Assembly: GCA_965644295.1 (NCBI GenBank)
Contig: CBFFRP010000314.1
Location: 62,001-126,000, forward strand
DNA length: 64,000 nucleotides
Reading direction: 5' to 3'
DNA from: Paraphysomonas bandaiensis
Taxonomy: Eukaryota; Chrysophyceae
The notes beneath the pieces are model-generated. The model worked only from the letters and a program-made list of their open reading frames with translations, was not told where the DNA came from and searched no databases. Shown here piece by piece: positions 35,973 through 47,900 of this stretch (positions within the stretch are counted from its first letter, which is position 1; every line of letters starts with the position of its first letter). The position numbers and the translations under genes were made by a program.

Positions 35973-38507
35973 ATGGTCAATGACATAGCTGGTGTCGCTT
36001 CGAGTGACGTATCAGCACCCTCAACTTCTGATGTTTCTTCACGAAAAGAAGCTTCAGAGAATGATTCAGGGGCTTCACGGCTGTGTTATTTAAGAAATTC
36101 AGATGGCACATCAGATGGAGGGAGTTCACCCAGATCTGATAAGTCCGACATTGTCACATCTAAAGGGGATGGAGGGGTGTGTTATCCAAGAATATTCGCG
36201 CTTCGTCAAAAGCAGAGTGTTGATGGCGTAGATATATCTGGGTTGCCTTTAGAGAAGAGGGGTCTGGCTCATGTTTCCACCATGCACCATGTCACTAGAA
36301 TAACGGAGGGTGGAGTCGTCTGCTTCAGGGTCCGCGTATGTCGCACGTATGTTAAAAGCTTTCTTCCTATGTCTCTTTAATTTTCTTGTATTTTATTGTG
36401 TAGTTGCTCTGGACTGAAGCAGTTGCTTGAACTTGGATCATGCGCTGATTTAGAATCAGCTCTTCTTTTGAATGATGTACATGAAATCATTGAGGGCAGA
36501 TTTTCTCAATTGCAGCTTCTTGTCCCAGAAGATGCTAAATATTTCAAGTCTATATGTGTACGTTTTATCCTATTTTAACAGCAAGCAAAGAATGACGTAT
36601 GTGTAGGTTCGCAAACGTGGTAGCACTGATGATACTCCTGTTATGAATTTAATCAATGAAAGACTGTGGAAAAATCATACTAAACGGTTTGTTCAATCTG
36701 TACAGACCAACTCTCGAGAGGGTGTGAGTCCCACGCCTTCTACTTCAAGTAAAAAGCGACTACGGCCTGATATTAACAATGGTCAGACCTCTGCCCTCCA
36801 AGCTTATGACATCCCCATTGACGCGATCACTCAAGAACCTAATGTTAATCCTCTGCAAAACTTCTGTGAACAAGTAACTACAGGTAGTTGTTCATCTGTT
36901 CTTGCATTTTGGACATGCCGCAGTTGGAACCTAGGAGCCAGTGATGAAGCCCGCGCCAAATGGATCTCTCTAATCGAAGAGTTCCAAGTGGCATTGTTTC
37001 AAATATTTAGCCAGGACACTTCGTTGGCATCAATGCATGCTGCTGGGTTGAATCGAACTGTGGCAGCATTAAGTATTCCACGTGCCATCGTTTTTTCTCT
37101 TCTGGCAAGTCAGTTCGCAGGGAATGATATGAAGCTATTGCAGCACATGTTCCGTCGTCTACATTACTTTCTTCCGAAGCATGACTCACTACGAATTGGC
37201 GAGTTGAGATCCCTGGCAATTCTTATTGGCCTATCAAAAGATCCCAACTCACCAGCAGTCTCTCCTATATCCTCTGTAATGAAGGCAAGGAAGATGATGT
37301 CACATGCGAATATGGGTTTTTTTATCGAGTAAGTACTTTAATATTGTGCTTTTGTTAGTTGTATTCACAGATGTATATAGTTCGTTGCGGCGCTACCTAG
37401 CATACTTGGACAATGCTGCGAAGCTATGTGTATGTGATGGTGTTCTCCTTGATGGTCATGAAGCTGATATCCGCATACTGGGATTTCACAAGCAGATTGA
37501 GAACTGCGTCATATTCATATCCGAGATAGCAACAACTCTAGATGAATTAAGTCACGATACAGGCTATTCCCTAAATCCACAAGTCAATGATCTTCATGTT
37601 ATTGCCCGAAATGTTTGTGGCGTGTCACTTTGTGGAACTGTAGCTCTCTGCGGTACATCATGCCTGCTATGGAAACTACAGGGAGACCGGGAGAGTGTGT
37701 TGCGGTGTGTAAATATATCCAACTCTAACCTCTGCCAAGGGTACTATTGTTTCCGGGAAGAGACTGTGAACTCTCGGTGCTTGTATTCATCTGCTCGATT
37801 AATGGCAACCACTGTTGCGAATATGGGGAGCTCTTCTGGAAGTCAGTGCAATGTTAATCTAGTACAGGAAGTGCTCGCAATGTTGGTAGGAGATTCAACT
37901 TATGCCATTCGAGTTATATTACACATAAGACCATTGGTGCAACTCCCTCCCCCGGTGCTTGAGAATGGTCTAATATCCCGTATAGTAGCAAATTTAGCCG
38001 ATATGGAATCGTACTTCTGTGCATGTGTTGCCTTGATGCAATTCATATCATGTTCAGTTAGAGAAGCGTGTGAGGAAGAAAACTGGGAGGCGGGGTTGCT
38101 TTCAACCATGGATACTGTTCTTGGGCCTCAATTACAGCCTCTCAATGCGGCGAGTATGGATCCTAATCAGCACCCAATGAAAACTCTCTTCGAGCTGCTG
38201 GCATATACTTGTGAAGATATGATCGCAGAGCTTGAGCGAATGAGTGCTGCACCAGTCTTTTCATTAACGTCTTGTGCATTGCTGTCTGCTATCGAAGCAG
38301 CGGCTACAATATCTCGAAGGTGGGTGACAAATATTATTTTGCATTTAGTCTAACTCCTTTGTGGATAGTTTCCCTCAGTATGCTTTGTGTCTGTCACGAG
38401 TGTCAGAAAATTGCTATTGCATGCTACGAAACCTCAGTCGTAGATTTGTCACGTCCCGGTTACTTCTGGAAAGTTTATCGGACTACTCACGAGTGGGTGA
38501 CATTTAA
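35973..38507 (+). CDS. Unidentified protein, 764 residues, five exons
   Basis: I do not recognise this gene. Exons 35973-36335, 36420-36557, 36607-37328, 37381-38323 and 38379-38507 keep frame throughout (2295 nt). The first 120 residues are Ser/Asp-rich and probably disordered. The rest is rich in Leu, Ala and Cys and looks all-helical, perhaps a HEAT- or armadillo-like solenoid. Segments include LLELGSCADLESALLLNDV, IPRAIVFSLLASQFAGND, SLRRYLAYLDNAAKLCVCDG and VLENGLISRIVANLADMESY. There is no signal peptide, no transmembrane span and no catalytic motif I can name. Exon 2 is the least secure; its acceptor ctgaag was chosen because the nearer tag acceptor would create a stop. The TAA is at 38505-38507. 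The 3' end overlaps no other gene. Confidence 0.7.
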
Positions 38508-41015
38508 TGGTGTAAGATGCATCAAAAAAATTGTAGCGCCCGAAAAAAAGCGCCGATTGGCACTTTGATTGCATGCGTTGGTGGTATGGATTATGTAAGC
38601 CGACAACTAGAAATATGTCAAAGCTTACGTGGTACGCAGCCTGTATGTGACCCATCTTATATGTGTATGTTCTGAAGTATATGTCCTTTTATAGTTGTCA
38701 CAAAGTCTTCCTATTATTTTTTCTAAGATGAGTATATTTCACTCGAGTCTACGCTTCAGCTCGAAAGTAATATGTATCATGTAGTCAGGTAGTTCGTATA
38801 TTTTGACATGTAATAAGTCCTAGAGTTCAAGTGTATTGATATTATAATTTTGGTCTGAATTGTTTTATGCTCCGAACTTCAGCTGAATACACTCACTTTA
38901 CTCCTGTGAAAAATTAACACCAATAGCCTCAGTAAGATAAGATATTGCTATTGTCTAGCTAACACTATACATTGCAAAAGTATATTTTGACCAGAGAGAA
39001 AAGTAATATTGTTGTTGGGAATGCAGCCTGTATACTTTATATTCTATATATCTACTTCGAAGTGTAGATACTGTATAATAATGCATATATATGCATTTAG
39101 ATAATAATTTCCCGTTTAATTGGATACATCACTGGAGCGCTCTCTTAATTCATAATTGAGCAGTTTGAGTTTACTTCTTAGTAGGATATCTGAAACACTT
39201 TGACCTGCTTATATTAGTAAGTGATGTTAAATAAGGTTCAGTAAGACACAGTGTATCCGTGAATTATGCATAATATAGTATATAGTAGGAGATATAGTTT
39301 CAGTAAAGTTGTGTTGTTGTAGGGTGATTGCAGATTGTAGCAACACATGAACCATGAACCACCAACACCAATACATTTCTCTACAAGTCACTTCTTAACT
39401 ATTTAGAGCTACTGTATTTTCAGTTTGCTTAAATTTTATTCGTATTCCTGTTGTTGTAGTGTGTAGATTCTGTATTTCATTGCTACACAGAAGCAGGATA
39501 GCTACTGGCAATAAACGTCAACAAGCTACAAGAGTACGTAGCTATAATAATATTCCCACTCAATGATCATACTACAACAAACAGGTCTACTTAGCATGAT
39601 GTCACTGTGTGCATATTTTGATGATGTAGCTTCTATGGAAAAGCTTCATTCATCAGCTTCGGAGTAGGTTTGAAGTGTTATTAGTGTAAGATATAATATG
39701 TCAGATTTCACCGTATTGTATAATATATAGCTATATATTAAACCCCGGGCAATAAGAAGGCTATATCATCCCGCGCTTAAAATAAGGGAGGATAGCAACA
39801 AATGCACTCCTACCACAGTAGGATACTGAGGGAATAGCAACTGCGAGGTGTTGAAATTCATACATAAGTGTGATGATGAAATGTGAACAGTTGTAGTCTC
39901 ACGAAAGGTTTCTTGTTGCCTTAACCTAGAGTTAAACTGGATGCCACTGCCCTTAACCACCTATACAGCATCAAATATGACACTAAAGCTCTCCTGACAC
40001 ATTCTTGAAGTTTTTTCGAAGTCCTGTCTATGAAGATAGATCACTTGCACTGACATCATTATGATCTTCAGCAGTCGAAGGATGAAACTTAACTTATAGT
40101 GTTTGATGATCAGCTTTGGATAGTTGGCTCATCACTGTGGTTTCTCTACACTCTACAATAGTGTAATATAATGAATTCACATACAATACATGACTGTCAA
40201 TATCATAATTAAGATAGAAGAGAGCTTCTGTTGAAACGAAAATTTAAGTTGAATGTCTATATTTTCCCGGTGTTGATATGAGCGCTCTGTTGAGCCCAAA
40301 TCAGGTCAAAAAAAGGCTTTTTTTTAGACAAAATGGGGATAAAATTCTCTATTGTATTCTGATTGTGAGCAACAACTCTTATTGAAGAAAATTTCTGCTG
40401 TGATTTTTATTTATTTTTACTCTATATTTCTGAAATAAAATTTATTCATACGCTGTATGTAGTAGCTTAGCGTGCTGACAAAAATATCAATGGTTGTATG
40501 TGCTATAGGTTCCAAACAAATACGATTACACACCTAGTTTCTTGTGTTGCAAAACAAACTTTCTAGCAATCCATATAAAGGTCTTTGAGTTCTCAATCTA
40601 CTTTCAGTGTAGTTAACCCCAACTCCTTGCCATTCCTTGCTAATTGTCATGGATATAAGAGTATAAAAGTTAATAGCATGATCCTCAGTATTAATGAAAT
40701 ATTCGAGGCGACACATGGTTTCTATCACGTCATGGTTAGAAAATAATAGCAACAATTCGTCCGAACAGAAATGGCAAGTAGTTAAACACAGGAAAATACA
40801 GGTTCACAATTTTGTTTGTTGTAAACATGGGCACATAGAATGAGTGGTTTATGGTGCAATGGAAGAAACCTATATGCTAAAGGTCTAGTCCCTGATCATC
40901 TGTAATATCCCTGTATACGTGTAGCATGGGTATTCCAGCTATCGACTGCAATAGCAGCCTTCGGTGCACACCACACTGCCCCACCCAAAAAGCCTCTCTG
41001 GTAATTCCTCCATTT
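38508..41015. other. Long AT-rich spacer without a supported gene
   Basis: 2.5 kb between the 3' ends of two convergent genes. ORFs are short, and none shows a family signature or splice-linked continuation. At 39361-40500 the base composition is strongly AT-rich. I see no clear copy of the dispersed repeat core here. Confidence 0.5.
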
Positions 41016-41762
41016 CTACGATGACTTTCGCTCCGTACTATTTCGTGATTTCTGTTCGAGATACTCTTCACTTAATTGCCGAACAATTGACAAAATTTGA
41101 TCACGAAACTCAGTGCACTCTCTCTCATGTAAAAGCGCCATAAGATTATTCGAGATAGTATCAATGCCATGCAGGGGGCTTTGGGAGTCAACGTGCATTG
41201 CCAAATATTTCGTTATCAATAACATAAATACACCACAGTCATATCCATTACTCTGCTGAGGTGTGGGTACCTCCACGACAGGGTGTTCATATTCCCTGTT
41301 ATCGCGTTAGGAGATGCTTCTTATCATGATATCTACTTACCACTGCAGGACTAGACACAATCGTTGCATTGTGATCACAGCAGATTCTTTATTCGTACGG
41401 CAGGTGCTGGAATCAAAATGATAGGCCTTTCTATCAATGGCATCCACAACCAACAAACTCCAATGATTCGAAATGTTTGAAAAGGACAAATTGTCACTGC
41501 AAGGCACAAAGAGTAAAGATCTGGAGGGCACATTGAATCTTCTTGACAGATGAGACATATCGTCACTGTCAAGATGCTGTAGTTTAAAGTACGACACAAC
41601 AGAGGGGTCGACGAACAACAGAAACGGCTTCGAAGCGAATTCTGAGTGCTCAAAATATCTAAAGCAGAAGTTGATCGCGCTGTCATTGAGCCACTGGCCC
41701 GATAAGAAACACCTCACATCACTTTCATACAGCACTGCGTCATGATAGTCCAGTAACGCCAT
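41016..41762 (-). CDS. SENP8: SENP8/NEDP1-type cysteine protease
   Basis: Two exons, 41762-41341 and 41295-41016 (45-nt intron), 702 nt and 233 residues, similar to human SENP8 (212). This Ulp1-fold C48 protease processes the NEDD8 precursor and removes NEDD8 from non-cullin substrates. The catalytic triad is intact: His100 (ISNHWSLLVVDA), Asp117 (AYHFDSST) and Cys161 (NGYDCGVFML), with Gln154 or Gln155 placed for the oxyanion hole (TPQQSNGYDC). The substrate-recognition N-terminus LSGQWLNDSAINFCFRYFE fits the SENP8 pattern PSWLNDHIIGFAFEYF better than the SUMO proteases. The C-terminus is Lys/Ser-rich. The stop is TAG at 41016-41018. Confidence 0.88.
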
Positions 41763-42147
41763 TATACTTGCACGGGGTTATCAGGAGCCTACAGAGATCA
41801 CCAGTGCTCACAGTGTGACCGCACCCGCCCATGCATGCACAATGCATGAGATCGTCCTTATACAGCGTATATACGGTGGTCCATGTATAGGTATACACGT
41901 AGATGCCCTGTACAGTACCTATGCACAAGCCCGCCCTATAAGAATATGATCGTTATACTGCTGTACGCTCTGCTGTATACCTCGACATGTATACGTGTAC
42001 GTGTACGTGTACGTGTACTACGGATCCATAGCAGCGATGGGGTGCTGTGTGTGATTCATACACTGAGGGAGTCACTCAGATGAGCTCTCTGAAGGTCGCA
42101 AGCAGAGCGTTGCATGAGTTATCGTCACCATCAATAGTTTCACAGGA
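41763..42147. other. Divergent spacer
   Basis: 385 bp upstream of the SENP8-like gene and of the coiled-coil ORF. It contains a short (acgtgt)-type repeat at 41990-42018. No gene supported. Confidence 0.4.
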
Positions 42148-42807
42148 GTGATTGTGTTTTTCCTTGAGAGGTTCGCTCGATCAGATCGCCGTATAACTGA
42201 CACCATATTGCTGTACATGGATTTGTACTGTACGAAACTGAAGTTAGAGATTGTGAAGTTCTGTTCGTCGATTAGAAGCAGTAACGAAGTCATTTTATCA
42301 TCTCTCATCGGTGAAGAATTCGAATGGTGTGCGTATGAGGCCTTCGTGTCGGGTTTAGCGTCATTGAAGCTATGTGAGGTGAAGTATGCGGCTTGTCGAG
42401 AACACGCCAATCAGCTGGAGCGTGATATTGACAATCTTATCCGAGAAAATATTGGCTTAAATAAGTACATAAGAGATTCTGAATTTCGATCTACAAACGT
42501 TGCGATTGCTAATAGACAGCTTGCTCAGTCGCGAAAGTTACTGGAAGAAGAGATATTGGCTCATGCAAGTGCAGTGCAGCTACTTGAAACCAACGAAGCT
42601 AAAATCACAGAGCTGAGGCAAAAGTGCCATTTAATCGAGACTTTGGAAAGTCAGTTAGCGGAGGCAAAAGGAAGAATATCCGTATTGGAGGCGGAGATAT
42701 TGCGGAGAAAATCGAATAGGCTATCAGATTGTAGTGTGACAAATTTTGCGAGCAAGGAAAACTTGACAAAGGTGTCCGCAAGTCAAGGTGTATGTGATAC
42801 ATTGTAG
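42148..42807 (+). CDS. Small coiled-coil protein, start uncertain
   Basis: An open frame of about 220 residues from just after a TGA at 42115-42117. The first ATG in frame is 42220; an upstream ATG at 42080 (MSSLKVASRALHELSS) is in another frame and could be joined by a small intron. Coiled coil runs from about QLERDIDNLIRENIGLNKY to LIETLESQLAEAKGRISVLEAEILRRK, with heptad leucines. The N-terminal part (LYMDLYCTKLKLEIVKFCS) is helical. No known domain. It could be a centrosomal or trafficking adaptor, but nothing in the sequence decides this. The stop is at 42805-42807. Confidence 0.5.
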   Translation: MIVFFLERFARSDRRITDTILLYMDLYCTKLKLEIVKFCSSIRSSNEVILSSLIGEEFEWCAYEAFVSGLASLKLCEVKYAACREHANQLERDIDNLIRENIGLNKYIRDSEFRSTNVAIANRQLAQSRKLLEEEILAHASAVQLLETNEAKITELRQKCHLIETLESQLAEAKGRISVLEAEILRRKSNRLSDCSVTNFASKENLTKVSASQGVCDTL

Positions 42808-44917
42808 TCATGTAGATACTGTATTATAATTGCGAATATAATATATATAACTGTGTTGTCGTCATTGTGAATTTGTCTTTGCAAATGCCCTTGGCGTGGT
42901 GTGGAGTTATATCTCGGAAATTCTAAAATAGCCAACAGTGACACTATCACTTAATCATACGAAAGAACAATTGAATATCTTATAAAACTATACGTATGCT
43001 TCTTTTGTGCAAACTTGTATGAGATATGAAAATTGGTTAGACGGCCTCGTGTATCAAATTTTGACATTTTATGACAAGTGTGAACTTAACAAATGAAGGT
43101 AAACTTATACTCAATGCTGAGAATTATAAATTATAATCAACATCTCTTGTCATTTATCATTTTCATGTTGCCTCTACTACAATTAGTTTCTCGTACGACC
43201 TTACGTCGTCACTACAACTTCCATCATCACTATAATCCGTTTCACTGCTCTATACTTAGATATTAGATACTTAGTAGTAAACTATATTAGCAATAGGCGT
43301 GTAAGCCACATACTTATCATAGGGCGTTTAACTACAACTATATACTACTCGTAACGGTTATAATTTAAACACCTTGCAACTACAGTTCTTAATTGCTATC
43401 ACATAGCAGAACTCAACATCGTGCAGAGTCCTTGTTAGCTATTAACTAGGGCTGGGAATTAATTAATTGGTATTCAATTAATTGCAGTTAATTATCAATA
43501 ATTGAAATTGGGAGAGCAAGTTATAATTGTAATTATAATTGGGCAAAGTTTCTTCAATTAATTGTCAATTATTGCAATTACTTGAAAATTTAATATATAG
43601 CAAGTACCATCAACTGATACTGGGAAGTTATACACTTAACCATAAGCAGATTAAATTACCAATTATAGATTTTTCAATTACTTTATGACCTTTAACATAT
43701 GTTCAAATATATTCATTCTGAAACTGGAAGGCGGATGTAGTAGTGAGTGTCTCATTTTAGCAATAGTCGCTTCAATCGACAATTAAGTGTTATGTAGTCT
43801 TGTTTTCAACCACTACCACAAAATATATATATGTAGAACGCTTAATACATTTGGAATTAAGAAACGATCTGATAAAACTGAATATAGTTCTCTGAAGGAT
43901 TTCGATATTCTTAAGTGATTTATTCCTGGTATAAACTCAAACCAGTAGTGGAGAGTTAGAGTTGGTTTTTGAATACGACCGATTTAAATTGATTGAATCT
44001 ACTAGTCACACCAGTATCAATGTAAACCCCCAGTCATGAAAATATAAAGACTTATCATTGTAGAATAATATATATATATACAACCTAGTCAAAATTGGTG
44101 TCGAAACCTACTAGTCAAGTGGTTGAAAAACCTAGTCATTTAATAATTCATATTTTAGTTTACAATTAATTACTAGGGCGACTAGATATCAACTTTTTGT
44201 GTCATGAAAACCTCCTTTCTAGGTTGAATAATTTTGGCCCAGATCTTTGATATAGTCACGATCGTATATAATAGTCAATATATTTTAGTTTAACTAACAT
44301 GATTCATATCATTAATTATTTATGTAATACTGTTTACAACAACTACTGTACTCACAAGTAGCGGCAGTAATACTTAATAGTACAAATACCTAAATCCTAA
44401 AATACAGCTTTTAATTGCTTACAACCTAGTAAATCTCAACATGATAGATAGTCCTTTACTAATCGATCTGGATAAAAATTATCTCTTAGGAGATGTCCTT
44501 TTATAATAAACACGCGAAATTCAATGCTTCCAGAATGATATGTTGAAGGCTTTTCAGTAGAGCAAAATCAACATGATTATCTGCGCAAATCTATGACACC
44601 TCATCGATTGGAGGCCATTGTGTTCTTGCGTTTCAATAGACTCCTGTGGAATTCAAGTACAGTTGAAGATACTACTATTCTGTAAAATGTAACAATTTAA
44701 TTAGACAATAATTGCCATTAATTGTTACGCAGCCCTAGTGTTAAAAAACACTGCTATATAGTATATAGAGACCACAAGTAACAGACAATTCATCAGGTAC
44801 TAAACAAGTGCTACAAGAAGGGTACGTTCTACCAAGTCATATTAATAGTGTACGCTAAATATACCAATGTATCTATATCATCATAGTTCTATTCTTCCAA
44901 CACATCTATAATTTATA
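42808..44917. other. AT-rich spacer holding repeats
   Basis: 2.1 kb between the coiled-coil ORF and the 3' end of the ABCC gene. It contains partial copies of the tagcaatagg module (about 43288 and 43755) and the candidate hAT-like element at 43447-44737. No ORF worth calling. Confidence 0.6.
43447..44737. mobile_element. Candidate non-autonomous hAT-like element
   Basis: The left end is tagggctgggaattaattaa. The right end, read inverted, is tagggctgcgtaacaattaa, so 8 bp match perfectly and an AATTAAT-rich stretch follows in both. hAT transposons commonly end in (C/T)AGGGCTGGG. The flanks ctattaac and gtgttaaa agree at 5 of 8 positions, so a target duplication is not convincing or is decayed. 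The 1291-bp interior has no transposase ORF. A piece of the interior (about 44146-44200) recurs inverted near 51960-52010. Confidence 0.5.
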
Positions 44918-47900
44918 TCATATATTATTACATAGCTTTAGTTTCGCCTTCCATGCCGCAGCAGCGAGTTGTCTTAGCTGCCTGCACATAATCGGTCCTG
45001 TCTCGAAAACCATCGATGCTAAAGTATTGCGCGGTATGTGCAAAGACCTTAAGGTTGATCCGTCAGGAATATTTAAACACTGTGGATTCTCGATACAGTC
45101 CCCGAAATATTTCGACAGAAGGACGTGTGGGTGGTCCATCTCGGCTAGCTGTCCTTTCGACATAACTATGACTTTGTCGCAGTCAATCACTGTAAGTATT
45201 CTAAGAAAGCAACAACGTATAGTTAAAGCAATAATTGTATAGCGATTTACACACACCTGTGTGCCACCATGATCACTGTGCTTTCACTGAATTCTTTCTT
45301 GATCGCTAATTGTACTTTCTCATCAGTATCTAAATCCACATTCGCAGTTGCCTAAAAGTTAATCACTTAGACCCAAGTGTTAACGACTCCAAATAATACG
45401 TACCTCATCCATAATAAGAATTCTATTATTTTGTAATATGGCTCTCGCTAAACAGAGAAGTTGCCTCTCTCCTACGGAGAAATTGCTCCCATTTTCAGCT
45501 ACCATAGCACTCAAACCCATCCCGTTTGATGCCTTAGCGACCACATCATTCAACGACACGCACTCCAACGCCTGCCATATCTGCGCGTCTGTGTACTTGT
45601 GAAAGATATCCATATTTTCTCTAATGGTCCCCGAGAATAAGAAAGGTACCTGGGGAATAACCGATATCGTTGGTCTCAGGTCATGCAAACCTATGGATTT
45701 TATATCAACTCCGTCTATCTGTATGGTTCCTCCCTCGTACTCAAGTAAGCGCAGTATAACAGACATAAGCGTGCTCTTGCCTATGCAACAGGAAAATAAA
45801 TAATTTCTTCTGAAAATAAATATACTGTAATACACACCTGCACCGGTCCTGCCCACAACGCCAACCCTTTCTCCAGGGTCAATCGTGAAGGATACTCCTT
45901 GCAATACGTTTGGTGCCCCAGGACGATAGGCACACACAATATCTTTGGCAACAATGTGCCCCTTCTCAGGCCATTCTGGGCGAGAGGATATATCCACGGG
46001 GCCACGGAGCGCACTCTCAGAAGGAAGATGGCTATAGGCCACGATTCGTTCAACAGAAACCATCATATTCTCCATCTACAAAACAGCATTTAATTTGCAA
46101 TTTATGTAATGAAAACTACATGGTCAATCACCTCAGCGCTCTGTCTGATGCACCATTGAAACAGGCCTGCTAACTGCAGCACGTACCTGGTAACACGACA
46201 TAAGAATGCAAATAAAAATATCCAGATAAATAACTCACATAATACCAGCTGCAAGTGCCTCAGGACTTCCCCCTATTCCATACTGATTAGCTACTACAGC
46301 ACCAAATGTAGAGGCTGCCAGTAGTACGACCACTGCGGCGTCCAGACGAAAACCAAACCATCGACTAGCAGACGAAAATGAAAAATCTGCCCTGGTATGG
46401 ATATCCACGAGAGACTTATGAATGTCCTGAAAATCAAACACACGGTCATAGGCTCGAATTGTCGTCAGTCCATCGAGGGTCTCAGAAATTAAGGAAAAAA
46501 CAGGAGATCGACTAAGCGCATCAAGGCGTTTCACCTGCAACATATATGGTCACTATCGATTCAAACTGCACAGATACATATACTCCACAACGGTACAGAT
46601 TCGAAGTCAGTGCAGAAAGAAAAGCACAGCACGGCAATGAAGTGCACCTCACGAGAAGTCTTTAAGAAAGTTTTCCTTAAGTATAGGAAGTACGGCCCAA
46701 GGGGTAAAAGACTGATGGTAATAACTGGACTTCCGATGCACACCACAATTATAGCTGCCAGCACCATAAGTGCACATTGAACAAAGTCGTAGAATGTGAA
46801 CGGCAGCATATCTACATTATAACAAATGTCATGGCATTCGTACAGTGCAACACATGATAATACCATCGACGAAGTGCATATCTTTCGAAAATCTGTTCAA
46901 TACACGCCCAATTGGATTGCTACAAAATACGTTGTCGATTAGTCACACTAAATAATCCCAACTGTACGACATCACCTATCGAAGAATAATATTGTCGCAC
47001 GAAGAACGCTATCTATCATTCTGTCGTGAAGTTTTGTCGCAGCAATAGCGGTTAACTGCGTCGCGATATACCAGTGAATATAGATAAATTTACGACAGTT
47101 AAAATACCTGAAACGACATCACACAGCGTGCGATTGCCACCACGAAGCATGCCACTACGAGCCCTGTGTATATGTACACATTTTTCATCTGTTCCTGTTC
47201 ATTTTCAGATTGTCTTGACCACGAAGCCAGCCACACAGTGGAAAGAATAACCAACACCTATTTCACATGAACTCATATACGGATGAATAATCAGGTTTGA
47301 GCTTCTGCTACCTGTCCAAGAGACATCACTGCGAGCAAAGTCAAGCATGCCACAGCTCCGCCCATTGCTGAAAAGTACTTTTTGTAGGTGCTAACAGTCA
47401 CATTTCCCACGGTCCTGTCTTCGGCAACTGTAATTCCGCCAACAGCTGGGTCTTCTGCTTTGTTCTTTTCGTACAATGGCTCTACTTCTGACATTTCACT
47501 CTTGCAATCATCGTCGCCACATAGTGGAGCATAAGTGTCCCGCTGATCTACTGCTGTTATCTCAATGGACGAATCTTCAATCGTGCCATAGACATGATCT
47601 GAGCTGTGTTCATGATGACCTATGACCTCTACAACTGAGCTTATTTCATCACATGACCCCATACGTTCGCGGATTTCTTCCTCTACAACAAAATGGTTTA
47701 CAGAATGCCCAATTTTCAGCCCAGCAGTTGAACTCTCGTTCGGTTGACAGTCACAAACACGCTCTTTCGCACATCCCTCTTCACTGTCATCGGTACTGTC
47801 TAGCCAATCCAGCGCTCCACTTCGCTGAAGGTTGGTATACGTATCAACATGAAGGATGCGCCCGCTGTCAATAACTACAATCCGTGAAACACATTCGCTG

